The position numbers were made by a program, and so were the translations under genes. The notes under the pieces are model-generated. The model saw only the letters and a program-made list of their open reading frames with translations. It was not told the origin of the DNA and ran no database searches. A stretch of 64,000 bases of DNA from Sva-07 sp963716235 (GTDB lineage Bacteria; Actinomycetota; Acidimicrobiia; Acidimicrobiales; Ilumatobacteraceae): the NCBI GenBank assembly GCA_963716235.1, contig CAVQTE010000015.1, forward strand, positions 53,424 through 117,423, in the 5' to 3' direction. Of the stretch, positions 1 through 9,862 are shown in pieces (position 1 is the first letter of the stretch; each line of letters opens with the position of its first letter).

Positions 1-346
1 GAATCGCACCATTGAGGAAGACGTTCTCCCGGCCGCTCAACTCGGGGTGGAACCCGGCGCCGAGTTCGAGCAGGGCCGACACCCGTCCTTCGATCAGCAC
101 CTCACCCTTCTCCGGTACGAGGATGCCGGCCATGGTCTTGAGCAGTGTGCTCTTTCCCGACCCGTTGGAGCCGATGACCCCGAACGTGGATCCGGTCGGC
201 ACTTCGAAGTTGATGCCCTTCAGCGCCCAGAACTCCTCGTAACGGGATCGCCGCATCTTGAGGATCGCGGCCTTCAGATATTGATTGCGCTCGTGGTAGA
301 GCCGATAGCTCTTCCAGAGGTCGTTGACGGCGAGGGCGGTGGGCAT
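1..346 (-). CDS. Polysaccharide ABC exporter, ATP-binding subunit (Wzt-like), 3' part missing
   Basis: This is the N-terminal 115 codons of an ABC ATPase that runs off the left edge of the window. The Walker A motif GSNGSGKS is present, followed by the LLELGAGFHPELSGREN stretch typical of polysaccharide and teichoic-acid exporters of the Wzt/TagH/RfbB group. The signature motif and Walker B lie outside the window. Known role of the family: cytoplasmic ATPase that powers export of a finished, lipid-linked glycan through a Wzm-type permease, which here is the divergent gene starting at 461. I chose the ATG at 346; an in-frame GTG at 370 would add eight residues. The substrate-recognising C-terminal domain of Wzt, if present, cannot be seen. 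Confidence 0.9.
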   Translation of the reverse strand, partial: MPTALAVNDLWKSYRLYHERNQYLKAAILKMRRSRYEEFWALKGINFEVPTGSTFGVIGSNGSGKSTLLKTMAGILVPEKGEVLIEGRVSALLELGAGFHPELSGRENVFLNGAI

Positions 347-460
347 GGCGCCACGAGTCTTGCCGATCACCGCTGCAGAACCAACCACCCCGCGAGTTCG
401 ACGTGTTGCGGTCGACATGCCGATCGCGCAGGTGTCAACGGCGATAACGTCGGTGCGCTC

Positions 461-1270
461 ATGCATCCCGTCACCGACGTCTACCGCTCACGAGAGTTGC
501 TGTGGAATCTCACGCTTCGTGAGCTCCGCACCAAGTACCGCCGCTCGTTCCTCGGTTGGGCGTGGTCGATGCTCAACCCGTTGTCGCAGATCCTCATCTA
601 CGGCTTCGTGTTCGGCACGCTGTTCAACGCAACGGCACCGATCGGTGACCCGTCGGGATTGGACAGCTTCGCCCTCTACCTCCTCTGCGGTCTCCTCCCG
701 TGGAACTTCTTCGGGCTCATCACCTCGCTCGGGCTGAGCGCGATCTCGGTGAACTCCGGATTGGTCCGTCGGGTTGCATTCCCCCGCGAAGTCCTTGTCT
801 TCTCCAATGTCCTCCACGCCTGCGTGCAGTTCTCGATCGAGATGGCTCTGCTGCTGGTCGCGATGCTCATCGCCGGGAGCCCATTCCTGCCGTGGCTACC
901 GCTCGTCGTCATCACGTCGGTCCTGTTGGCCGTGTTCGCCACCGGTATCGCCCTGGCACTCAGCGTGCTGGCGGTCTACTTCCGCGATGTCAGCTACCTG
1001 TGGGCGATCGTCATCCAGGTCTGGTTCTTTGCGACGCCGATCGTCTACCCGCCGTCACTTCTCGAAGCGCAGGCCCCGACCTGGGTGTACAATCTGCTGA
1101 AACTCAACCCGATGAATGGCTTCATCGAAACGTACCGCCGACTGCTCTACGACGCCGGAGCGCCGGGTTGGAAGACCATGCTCGGACTCGCTGTCATTTC
1201 CTTCACGAGCCTTGCCATCGGATGGGTCATCTTCCACCGCATGAGCCGGAGACTTCCCGAGGAGGTCTGA
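461..1270 (+). CDS. ABC-2 type polysaccharide export permease (Wzm-like)
   Basis: An intact 269-residue protein with the ABC2_membrane layout: an amphipathic N-terminus (TLRELRTKYRRSFLGWAWSM) followed by about six hydrophobic segments, with FWATPIVYP-like text (FFATPIVYPPSLL) and the LNPMNGFIETYRRLLY segment typical of Wzm/TagG permeases. The family forms the inner-membrane channel for a lipid-linked glycan and pairs with the ATPase at the window start. The two genes are divergent and share a 114-bp intergenic region, so they are probably co-regulated. ATG at 461 is the natural start; the reading frame is open upstream, but that sequence is antisense to the ATPase gene. Confidence 0.93.
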   Translation: MHPVTDVYRSRELLWNLTLRELRTKYRRSFLGWAWSMLNPLSQILIYGFVFGTLFNATAPIGDPSGLDSFALYLLCGLLPWNFFGLITSLGLSAISVNSGLVRRVAFPREVLVFSNVLHACVQFSIEMALLLVAMLIAGSPFLPWLPLVVITSVLLAVFATGIALALSVLAVYFRDVSYLWAIVIQVWFFATPIVYPPSLLEAQAPTWVYNLLKLNPMNGFIETYRRLLYDAGAPGWKTMLGLAVISFTSLAIGWVIFHRMSRRLPEEV

Positions 1271-1374
1271 GCGCTCGCGAGTACACCTCATCCCTGGTAC
1301 TGTGGGCAAGATCGCCGGTCGATTCGGCTGGTCACGCCGAATCAGCAAGCCACACCAAGTCCTCGGTGGAAAAC

Positions 1375-1393
1375 GCCCGAGTACAATTCGGGC
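1375..1393 (+). promoter_or_regulatory. Probable leaderless promoter (-10 TACAAT inside a dyad)
   Basis: A near-consensus -10 hexamer TACAAT (1382-1387) ends six bases before the ATG at 1394, which implies a leaderless transcript. It lies inside a 6-bp inverted repeat, GCCCGA...TCGGGC (1375-1380 and 1388-1393). The dyad could be an operator or chance. Seen directly in the sequence; promoter activity is inference. Confidence 0.4.
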
Positions 1394-2269
1394 ATGGCGC
1401 GTTTCACCGGACTTCTGGCGGCCCTGGACCCGTACGGTCTCGAATCCAACCAGGACAGGGTGACGGAAGTCCGAAAGCCTGTCCGAGAACTCTCCAACGG
1501 GACCAAGGAGGCTGGTTTGTCGGTCATTGTGCTGAATAAGAACCGCTCTGATCTGTTGGCACAGCTCTGGACGTCGTGGCAGTCAGTGCTCAGCGATTTC
1601 GGACGCCGCAACTTGAGCGTCGAGTTGCTCATTGGCGATACGGGTTCGACTGATGCGGACGCTTGCGCCCTGCTCGAGCGGCCGCCTAGCAACACACGGG
1701 TGTGGCGAGACCTCTCTTACCACTTCTCCCGATGCAACAACGACCTGTTCGCCGCGTCGCAGTACGACACCGTACTGTTCATGAACAATGACATCGTGCT
1801 TGGCCATCAGCATTCCGCGCTCCTCCGCGCCTACGACATCGTCGCCAACGACGCGTCGTTAGGCGCTTTGGGTGCCGTCTTGTTTTTCCCTGACGGAAGC
1901 ATCCAGCACGCCGGAATCGACTTCTTCAATCAAGCAGAACTGTACGGCTTCTGCTATCACCCTGGGGCGGGCGATGACATCGACGTTCCAATGGGGGCGG
2001 TCTTCGATGCGCCCGCTGCAACTGGCGCCTTCTTGATGATCCGTTCGACATACTTCGCAGACGCCGGCGGATTCGACGATCGATATTCCGCGGAGTGCCA
2101 AGATGTCGACCTCTGCCTTCGTCTCGATCGGATCGGATTGCAGACCAAGATTGCCCACCTCGGCCAGGTGGTCCACCTGGAGAACGGGACAAGGCCGCTC
2201 GGCGAGGAACACTGGGGGGACAGATCGCGCTTCATTCGCCGGTGGAACAGTTACGTGGAATCTCGATGA
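1394..2269 (+). CDS. Glycosyltransferase family 2
   Basis: An intact 291-residue protein. After about 45 N-terminal residues it has the GT2 fold: LSVIVLNKN (first strand), LLIGDTGSTDADA (nucleotide-binding loop), and FMNNDIVLG, where NND replaces the usual DxD metal site. A C-terminal FDDRYSAECQDVDLCLRL segment corresponds to the ED/acceptor motif. The family transfers a sugar from a nucleotide donor to a growing glycan at the cytoplasmic membrane face. The donor and acceptor cannot be read from sequence. Its stop overlaps the next start by ATGA, so both belong to one transcript. Confidence 0.85.
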   Translation: MARFTGLLAALDPYGLESNQDRVTEVRKPVRELSNGTKEAGLSVIVLNKNRSDLLAQLWTSWQSVLSDFGRRNLSVELLIGDTGSTDADACALLERPPSNTRVWRDLSYHFSRCNNDLFAASQYDTVLFMNNDIVLGHQHSALLRAYDIVANDASLGALGAVLFFPDGSIQHAGIDFFNQAELYGFCYHPGAGDDIDVPMGAVFDAPAATGAFLMIRSTYFADAGGFDDRYSAECQDVDLCLRLDRIGLQTKIAHLGQVVHLENGTRPLGEEHWGDRSRFIRRWNSYVESR

Positions 2270-3441
2270 CGAACCGGCGAGTGCTCTTCCTCAGTTCGGT
2301 CATGCTGCGCGGATACGGCGTCTCAGTCGTTGCCCACGAGATCGCGGCTCGAATCGGTCCATACGGATGGGACATGGTGGTCGGCTGCATGTTGTCGGAC
2401 GACACATATCGATGTGAAGGCGTCGTCGAACTCGCCGCAGACCCCAACGCCGTTGCGACGTTCTGCCGCGAGAATGGAATAGAGGCCGTGGTGGCGCAGA
2501 CGACGCCGTACTTCGAAATCCTCCCGGCACTCGCTTCGGAGTTTCCCACGATCGTCTTTGAGCATGGCGACCCATCTCCGCACTTCTTCGATCAGGACGG
2601 AGAGGAACGACAACGCATTCGAATCAACAAGATCGAAAACGTCTACCCAAGTGTGAGCAAAGTCCTTGCCAGTTCTCACTTCCTCCGCCACGACATCGAA
2701 TGGCTGTCCGCTGCCGTCGTGCCGCTCGGTTGCGATCACGTTCCCGATCTGGGTCCCAAGGATCTGACAATGACCGCGCATCGCCTTGCACGTCCGCTCC
2801 GAGTCGGCACTCTGATGCGCCTCGGTGAGGGCGAATCGAAATACAAGGGCGTAGATCTGTTCGCCGACTTGGTCGAAAAGTCGTGTGGACGCGACGGAAT
2901 CGAGTTCGCCATCATGGGCCGAGGGACTGACGCAGATCGGGACCGCTGGGAGTCGCTCGGCGTGGAGGTCCACTTGAACGCAACTGACGAAGAACGCTCG
3001 GTCTACCTTCGGGACCTCGATGTCCTCGTGTCGCCGAGCATGTGGGAAGGATTCAATCTTCCACTCGTGGAGGCACAGGCCTCGGGCACGGTGGGGGTCG
3101 CTTTCGACATCGGTGCCCACCCCGAGACGACTCCATTCCTGGCATCGAGTCTCGACGACTTGACACTATTGCTTCGCGCCTGGAACAACAACCGCGACCA
3201 GTTGGAGCGGGCCGGGAACCGCTCATACCATTTCGCCAGATCGAAGTTCTCCTGGGATTACTCCGCACGACTCCTCGCAACTCACCTCGCCCAGGTGGCC
3301 CCAACTCCCCCGCCGCCCGCGCCGCCTGGCCCCTTTCTCGCGCGACTGATGCGGGTCGATGGGCTGGTGCGTCGAGAGGGTCCTGTTGGCGCAGCTCGCG
3401 TCGTCCTGCAACGCGCGGCGGGGCGGCTAAGGGCGAAGTAG
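2266..3441 (+). CDS. Glycosyltransferase family 4/1-like (GT-B)
   Basis: An intact 391-residue GT-B protein. The C-terminal half carries the donor-binding domain: RVGTLMRLGEGESKYKGVDLF, then VLVSPSMWEGFNLPLVEAQASGTVGVAFD, which is the ExxG/E-rich signature of GT4 enzymes. The N-terminal half, with an N-terminal start resembling LSSVMLRGYGVSVVAHEIAARI, is the acceptor domain. Start ATG 2266 overlaps the preceding stop. The last 50 residues are proline- and arginine-rich and look like a tail. It acts with the preceding GT2 in building the surface glycan; the sugar is unknown. Confidence 0.87.
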   Translation: MTNRRVLFLSSVMLRGYGVSVVAHEIAARIGPYGWDMVVGCMLSDDTYRCEGVVELAADPNAVATFCRENGIEAVVAQTTPYFEILPALASEFPTIVFEHGDPSPHFFDQDGEERQRIRINKIENVYPSVSKVLASSHFLRHDIEWLSAAVVPLGCDHVPDLGPKDLTMTAHRLARPLRVGTLMRLGEGESKYKGVDLFADLVEKSCGRDGIEFAIMGRGTDADRDRWESLGVEVHLNATDEERSVYLRDLDVLVSPSMWEGFNLPLVEAQASGTVGVAFDIGAHPETTPFLASSLDDLTLLLRAWNNNRDQLERAGNRSYHFARSKFSWDYSARLLATHLAQVAPTPPPPAPPGPFLARLMRVDGLVRREGPVGAARVVLQRAAGRLRAK

Positions 3442-3812
3442 GCCGGCTCCTCGGACGAGAGCGCTGGATGTGGTTCGGGTATGTCCCTGGCGCGACACAG
3501 GGCCCTGCGAATCTGACGGTGTCGTATGCCGTTGTGCCCGAGAAGACTCCTTCTGAAAACCGATCCCACACGCGAGACGCGAACTCACGTTGAATCCGAA
3601 GAACCCGATTAGCGTGTTCAACTTGGCAGCAGCTCAGGTAATCAGAAGGCGGGCAGACCGATGCAACGCGAGCACCGATCTACCGTTCGCGGATACCGCG
3701 ACACCTACTGGACGTCGCGCGATGGCACACATGAGGGTTGATGGCGTGCTCTGCCTGGCTTCGACACGACAGGCGTTAAGGGATCCCCAGGTTTCAAGTG
3801 CGGAACGGGAAC
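3442..3812 (+). other. Intergenic stretch without a recognisable gene
   Basis: About 370 bases follow the GT-B gene. Open frames here are short and have no recognisable domain or strong ribosome-binding site. I see no RNA gene or clear terminator. It may hold the promoter for the DUF2142-type gene downstream. Confidence 0.4.
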
Positions 3813-5337
3813 ATGATGGATGAGGGTCGGCTGGACGCCTCCACCTCCTGGCAGCGACCGGTAGCTCGCACGTGGCTGTACTTTTTCGTGGCTCTGGCCC
3901 CACTTACACTCACCTGGTCTCTGACCAATCCGATGTTCGCATCACCGGACGAGAACATTCACTTGATTCGCTCTCAGGGAGTCGTCCGAGGCGACTTTTC
4001 AAGCCCATACCGAACAGATGGAATCTCAGACGTAGTTTGCTTCGCGTTTGACTCGCGTGTCCCCGCAGACTGTCAGAACTTGACGTGGGATGCTGATCCG
4101 ATGATCGAAGTTGAAGCTGCCGACGGGTACCCCCCGTTGTTCCACTTCATTGCTGGCATACCAAATCTCGTCGTCTCCGGTCTAGGCGGCGCTTACGTGA
4201 CGCGTATTTGGCTCGTGTCCATCTGTAGTTTCTTGTTCGCCCTCGCGGCAACTCTTCTCTGGATACGGCGACCCAACCCTTGGACAATTGTTGGTTTACT
4301 TCTCGGCTGCACCCCAATGGTTGTATTTCTAGCGCGACAGTCAACCCGTCGGGCCTGACCACTGCGCTCGCCAGCGTTATCTGGGCAAGCGGGATCATCA
4401 TCGTCGCACCGACCACATCCGCCCCCATGTCACTCGCATATCCAGCATTCCTGATCTCGGCCACACTCTTTCCCCTGCTTCGACGAGATGCGTTGTTCTT
4501 CGAAGCGGCCATTTTCATGATTCTGCTCGCTCTCGCCCGCCCGAGCAAGTGGCCCGGACTACGCGCGCGAACGCTGGATCCAGGCAACTGCGCTTGCGGT
4601 CGCTACGTCATCTTTGCTGGTATTCGTGCTCTGGTCGGGTTCGGCAGCGAGTACGTTCGGTTCCGGCGTAAGCGAAACGGGCAATACCGGACCCCTGGCC
4701 GGGTTGGGAGATCTCCATTACTACCTACTGAGCGCTATGGGACGGTTCGGGTGGCTCGACTCCCCGATGACGGACGCCACCTACTCAGTCGCAATTGTTG
4801 TGCTGGGCTCTTTACTCGTTCTCGCCATCGCCGCGACGGACGCCCGTCTCAAACGGTCTGGTCTTGTGCCTCATTACCGTCTTCGCCCTTCCCGTCATCA
4901 TCGGAATCGTTCGGCATCCGTACTTCCAGGGCCGATATCTTCTCCCACTCACGATTGGATTGTTCATTATCGCCGGGGTGGTTCTTGCCGACGCCAACTT
5001 GGAAGGTAGATTCTCGGCGAGAATGACTTTGATTCTTCTCACACTCTGGGCAATCGTCCATTTTGCCGCATTTGCACAGAACCTTCGCCGATACGCCGTC
5101 GGCTACCAGGGAACTTGGAACATCGTACAAGATGCCGTCTGGAGACCGCCTACTTTCAGTAACGCGGTCGCTTTGTTGCTGGCTCTGGTGTCAATCGCAA
5201 CGAGCTTCGCTGTCTTGTGGCGACTCAATGGCAATCGAACCAAGATCATGAACGAAAGTCGATCTAATCCGGTGCCATTCCTCTCAAATTCGACGCATTC
5301 CGGCACCGATCGGGCGGCTCAAAACAATGCCACGTAA
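3813..5337 (+). CDS. DUF2142-type polytopic membrane protein (frameshifted)
   Basis: The reading frame is broken about three times (near 4330-4350, 4570-4610 and 4840-4860) but gives a continuous protein of about 508 residues when joined. The N-terminus has one membrane segment followed by NPMFASPDENIHLIRSQGVV, matching the PPF..PDE..H..R motif of DUF2142 proteins. Alternating hydrophobic segments continue to the end, including GIVRHPYFQGRYLLPL, a conserved loop in this family. DUF2142 proteins occur in polysaccharide loci and are thought to be GT-C-type or polymerase-like membrane enzymes; the exact role is unproven. The start is ATG 3813; GTG 3798 is an alternative. Confidence 0.72.
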
Positions 5338-5390
5338 CCAAACGGAATCGCGCGTCGCTCGTCTTTGGCGAGCACCATGAGTCGGGACCA

Positions 5391-6696
5391 ATGATCAGCC
5401 GTCTCATCCGAGTCTTGCCATTCGCTGGAGTCATGGTCATCGTGGGCCTCCTCGCGAAGTTGCACGCTCAGTACGTCGGCGAGTACGACCTCTCCGAGTC
5501 CGCTCGACTCGGCTGGGCGCTTGCGTACATCGCCACGACCTGCGTGATCGCATACGGACTCGGAATTCCCGACCATGAGAGTCCGAGGGACGCCGCCCGC
5601 TCATCGCTGATCGCGGCGATCACAGCTCCATTGGTGTTCGGACTCCTACAACTGGTCGCCGGTGACCAGTTGTTGCCTCGCTCGCTCATCGCATTGTCTG
5701 CACCTTGCTTCTTCGGCCTCTTCCTCGTGTCGGGTGTGCTGAGACGCCAGTCTCGAGGAGCCGAAGCCGAGTCGGCTGGGGTGCTCGCCGTATTGGACGA
5801 GCTCGACAAAGCCGAGTTCGTGGCCGATCTCGCCGGACCTCTGCAGCAGGCGGCAGAGCTGCGGCTGGTTGTGGGGCCCGACGAAGTCCGTTCTCCTGGC
5901 GATCTCACCAGGATGATCAGGTCGACCGGTGCGACGCTCTTGATCGTCGGACGTAGCGCGCTCGATGATTGCGAATTGCTCGACGAGGCCGCCAAACTCC
6001 ACGCCGAGGGGCTGCGGGTACGCGGCATCCTCGCCTTCTATGAGGAATGGATCGGGAAGATACCCCATCGCGAACTCGGCCAGGCCGTCCTGATGTTCGA
6101 CATCGCAGAGATCCACAGGCCTGGCTACCGGAGAGGCTCCCGTCTTGTCGACATTGCGGTTGCCGGCGTCGCACTACTCCCACTCGTTCTCGCCACACCG
6201 TTCGTCGCCGTGGGCAACCTGATCGGCAACCGGGGCCCGCTGCTCTACCGGCAACCAAGAGTGGGCACGATGGCCACGTCTTCGAGATGCTGAAGTTCCG
6301 TTCGATGCGACCCGGTGAATCGACCGGACAATGGACGAGTACTGACGACGATCGGATCACCATGTTCGGCCGAACGCTGCGACTCTCACACCTGGACGAA
6401 CTCCCACAGATCATCAACATCCTGAAGGGCGATCTCTCCGTCGTCGGTCCGCGACCGAGCAACCTCAGTACGTCGACCTTCTTAGCGACAAGATCCCGTT
6501 CTACCAGCTCAGGCACCTCGTTCGACCCGGTCTTACTGGTTGGGCCCAGGTCAACTACCCGTACGGCGCTGACGAGAAGGACGCTCTCGAAAAGCTGCAG
6601 TACGAGTTCTGGTATCTCCGTCATCAGAGCCTGCCGCTCGACTTTCGTATCATTGCTCGTACCGTCCGTCACGTTCTCGGGTTCAAGGGTCGATGA
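5391..6696 (+). CDS. Polyprenyl-phosphate sugar phosphotransferase (initiating transferase, WbaP/WcaJ-like; frameshifted)
   Basis: Joining frames across two single-base shifts (near 6270 and 6460) gives about 435 residues. The N-terminal part has four hydrophobic segments, then a Rossmann-like central domain (residues ~125-245), then one membrane helix and the catalytic bacterial sugar transferase domain with QPRVG, FEMLKFRSM, LDELPQIINILKGD, VGPRP and PGLTGWAQVNYPYGA, all hallmark motifs. The family transfers a sugar-1-phosphate from a nucleotide sugar to undecaprenyl phosphate and starts repeat-unit synthesis. No other initiating enzyme is visible in the window, so this is the likely priming step of the glycan made here. 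Confidence 0.9.
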
Positions 6697-6753
6697 AAGC
6701 CCTGCGCCGATGCCGTCGGCCTTCGACGGACTCCATCTAGGCTTGCGATTTCC

Positions 6754-7769
6754 ATGACACCTCTGGTCACCATTCTTCTGCCGACATTGAACGAACGAGC
6801 GTTCGTCACCGACTGCCTCGACAGCCTGTGCGACGAGGACTACCCGGAAGTGGACGAGATCCTGGTGGTCGATGGCGGCTCGACAGATGGAACGAGAGAA
6901 TCGTACAGCGCCATGGCGGCCCAGTCCGACTGGTCGACAATCCGAAGGTGACGGCAGCCGCAGCCATGAACGCCGGGCTCGCGGTAGCGCGTAACGACGT
7001 CATCGTGCGAGCTGATGCCCACACCCTCTACGCCCGCGACTACGTCTCCTCGAGCGTCAAGACGTTGGTGCGCACGGACGCAGCGGTGGTCGGCGGGCCG
7101 ATGCGCGCTGTCGGCATCACGCCCTTCGGCAGAGCGGTCGCCGCAGTTACCTCCTCACCCGTTGGAGTTGGACCAGGCCGGTTCCACTACAGCGACCGGG
7201 TCGAAGAGGTCGACACCGTGTACCTCGGAACGTTCCGCAAGGCAACGGTCGTCGATGTCGGCGGGTACGACGATGAAGATCTCCAGTGGGCGGCAGAAGA
7301 TCAGGAGCTGAACTTCAGGATCCGCCGGCGGGGCGGGCGAATCGTTCTCGATCCATCCATTCGGTCCCAGTACTTCCCGCGTCAAACCCCTCGAGCCCTC
7401 GCCCGCCAATACCACAACTACGGCATGTGCAAGGCCTCGACACTCGCCAAGCACAAGACGCTCCCCTATTGGCGCCCGGTTGCGCCGGCTATTCTCGTCG
7501 GTGGGAGCGTCGCCTGGGCGACCTATTTCGCCGCTCGCCGCCGACCGCTGCGCGCATTGCTGCCCGTACTCGCCTACCTGATCGGTGCATCGATCGTCGC
7601 CGGACGCCTCAGCCGGGAACACGGTGTCGCTCCCCATCGCGCCTTCGGTGCCTTGACCATCTGCCACTGGTGCTACGGGTCCGGCCTCTGGCAGGGACTG
7701 GGCCGGATCATCACCCGGCGCCCATTCGACGCTCAACCAAGGAATCCATCCAGGCGCAGCGCTCCGTAG
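6754..7769 (+). CDS. Glycosyltransferase family 2, ExoA-like (one frameshift)
   Basis: About 338 residues. The first 50 read MTPLVTILLPTLNERAFV ... ILVVDGGSTDGTRE; the rest is in another frame from about 6897. Restoring a lost A in an A-run (GAGAGAATC) joins them. DADAHT-like text (VRADAHTLYARDYV) is the metal-binding DxD region, and DLQWAAEDQELNFRIRRRGG is the conserved ED motif. Two to three C-terminal hydrophobic segments follow, as in succinoglycan ExoA-type membrane-attached GT2 enzymes. It probably adds the second or a later sugar to the lipid-linked unit primed by the preceding gene; linkage is unknown. Confidence 0.86.
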
Positions 7770-7808
7770 GCACGAACGCAGCTCCCATTTCACAAAAGGA
7801 AGACACTG

Positions 7809-8774
7809 ATGACACTCAACGGCTCGACCATTCTCCTCACGGGCGGCACCGGATCATTCGGCAATGCCTTTGTCGGACGGATCCTGACGGAATTCCCCGA
7901 CTGCACGATCCGGATCTTCTCCGCGACGAACTCAAGCAGTCCGAGATGCAGAAGCGTTTCGACGGCGATCGGCTCCGCTACTTCATCGGTGATGTCCGTG
8001 ACTCGAAGCGGCTGCTGCGCGCTGCGCAGGGAGCCGACGTCATCATCCATGCCGCCGCGATGAAGCAGGTGATCGCCTCGGAGTACAACCCGTTCGAGGC
8101 GGTGCAGACCAACGTCACCGGGGCGCAGAACATCGTCGACGCGGCAATCGATGCCGGCGTGCGGACGGTCGTTGCACTGTCGACCGACAAGGCGGTCAAC
8201 CCCGTGAACCTCTACGGCGCAACCAAACTGTCCGCGGAGAAGCTTATCGTGCACGGCAACTCCTATGCGTCTGGTCGCGAGACCCGCTTCTCCTGTGTCC
8301 GGTACGGCAACGTGGTCGGCTCACGAGGTTCCGTCGTGCCGTTGTTCGAGAAGCAGGCCGCCGAGGGACGGCTCACCATCACCGATTCGAGGATGACGCG
8401 GTTCTGGATCACGCTCGATCAAGCAGTGGATCTGGTGATGTACGCCATCGACAACATGGTTGGCGGCGAGGTCTTCATTCCGAAATCCCGTCGATGCGCG
8501 TCGACGACCTCGCAGCCGCGATGGCCCCGGCCTACCTGTGGACTACATCGGCATCCGCCCGGGCGAGAAGCTGCACGAGGGCCTGCTGACCGTCGACGAG
8601 GCGCGCCACTCGGTCGATGCAGGCAGCGTCTACGTCGTCCTTCCGGAGCACCCGTGGTGGGGTGCGAATCCTCGGTGGGCAGATGCGACCCCACTCCCGG
8701 ACGGCTTTGCCTACACATCGGACGTGAACGACGTCTGGCTCACCGCTGACGAACTTGCCGCACTGGTTCCATGA
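7809..8774 (+). CDS. pseB: UDP-GlcNAc 4,6-dehydratase (inverting), pseudaminic acid pathway step 1 (frameshifted)
   Basis: A short-chain dehydrogenase/reductase of about 322 residues in four frame segments. Motifs in order: TGGTGSFG (NAD(P) loop), HAAAMKQV, STDKAVNP, the catalytic YGATKLSAEK (YxxxK), IRPGEKLHE and the C-terminal TPLPDGFAYTSD. These are diagnostic of PseB/FlaA1-type enzymes, which convert UDP-GlcNAc to the 4-keto-6-deoxy-L-arabino sugar. The three shifts are repaired by restoring a single base in a short run: C near 7921 (IFS|RDEL), A near 8487 (PK|IPS) and C near 8534 (AY|PVDY). This points to sequencing error. It overlaps pseC by 4 bp and heads the plus-strand operon. Confidence 0.93.
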
Positions 8775-9862
8775 TTCCGTACGGAAGGCAGTCGATCTCC
8801 GAGGAGGACATCGCTGCGGTTACGGAAGTGCTGCGCGGCGACTGGCTCACGCAGGGACCGACTGTTGAGCGCTTCGAACAGACCGTGATCGCGGCGACCG
8901 GAGCCCGCCACGCCGTTGCATACTCCAGCGGCACCGCCGCGCTGCACGGTGCAACTGCCGCAGCGGGGCTCGGCTCGGGCGACATGGTTGCCACGTCACC
9001 GCTGTCGTTCATGGCCAGCGCGAACTGCGCCCGGTACGTCGGTGCCGGTGTCGCACTGGTCGACATCGACCCGGCGACACTCAACCTCGACCCGGCCGGT
9101 GTCCTCCCCGAACACGACACGCTCGTCGCTGTGCACTATGCCGGCCTTCCCGTTGATCTCACCGAACTGGCCGTGCGACCCCGGGTCGTCATCGAGGACG
9201 CAGCTCACGCTCTCGGGGCGCTCACTCCTGACGGGCCGGTGGGCAACTGTGCTCACAGCGACATGTGCTGTTTCAGCTTCCACCCGGTCAAGCCGGTCAC
9301 GACCGCCGAAGGTGGCGTCGTCACGACGAACTCCGATGAGTACGCCGATGCGCTGCGCCGATTCCGATCACATGGCATCGTGCGTAAGCCGAAACGAGGA
9401 GAGTGGTACTACGAGATCGATGCGCTCGGTTTCAACTATCGGTTGACGGACATCCAGGCCGTGCTCGGTGCGTCACAGATGATTCGTCTGAACGACTTCA
9501 TCGAACATCTCAACGCGATCGCAGATCGATATCGAGCGGAACTCGCCGAGATCGACTGTGTGCTTCCTCCGTCAGCGCCGGTCGGCACGCGCCATGGGTA
9601 CCACCTGTTCGTGATCCAGGTCGAGAATCGGGCGACGGTCTTTCACACGCTGCGAAGTCGAGGAATCGGAGTCCAAGTGCACTATGTCCCGATCCACCAC
9701 CACCCGATCAGCCGCGACGCTCAGCTCCCCGAGTCCGGCCTTGCGGAGTGTGACCGGATCTACGACCGGATCATCTCGCTCCCCATGCATCCGAGCCTCA
9801 CCGACGGCGACCAGTCGACGGTCATCTCCACACTCCGGGATGTGCTCGGAACGAAAGCATGA
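8771..9862 (+). CDS. pseC: PLP-dependent aminotransferase, UDP-4-amino-4,6-dideoxy-N-acetyl-L-altrosamine forming (PseC)
   Basis: An intact 363-residue DegT/DnrJ/EryC1/StrS-family aminotransferase. It begins IPYGRQSISEEDIAAV and has SSGTAALHGA, VVIEDAAHALGA and the PLP-lysine region SFHPVKPVTTAEGG. GFNYRLTDIQAVLG is the conserved dimer-interface motif. Placed directly after pseB with an ATGA overlap, it fits the L-glutamate-dependent 4-amination of the PseB product. The residue pattern and context favour PseC over other sugar aminotransferases; specificity cannot be proved by eye. Confidence 0.93.
   Translation: MIPYGRQSISEEDIAAVTEVLRGDWLTQGPTVERFEQTVIAATGARHAVAYSSGTAALHGATAAAGLGSGDMVATSPLSFMASANCARYVGAGVALVDIDPATLNLDPAGVLPEHDTLVAVHYAGLPVDLTELAVRPRVVIEDAAHALGALTPDGPVGNCAHSDMCCFSFHPVKPVTTAEGGVVTTNSDEYADALRRFRSHGIVRKPKRGEWYYEIDALGFNYRLTDIQAVLGASQMIRLNDFIEHLNAIADRYRAELAEIDCVLPPSAPVGTRHGYHLFVIQVENRATVFHTLRSRGIGVQVHYVPIHHHPISRDAQLPESGLAECDRIYDRIISLPMHPSLTDGDQSTVISTLRDVLGTKA

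Noticed and set aside
47..460. A frame extending the permease upstream to position 47
   Set aside because: It is antisense to the ABC ATPase; the permease has a good start at 461.
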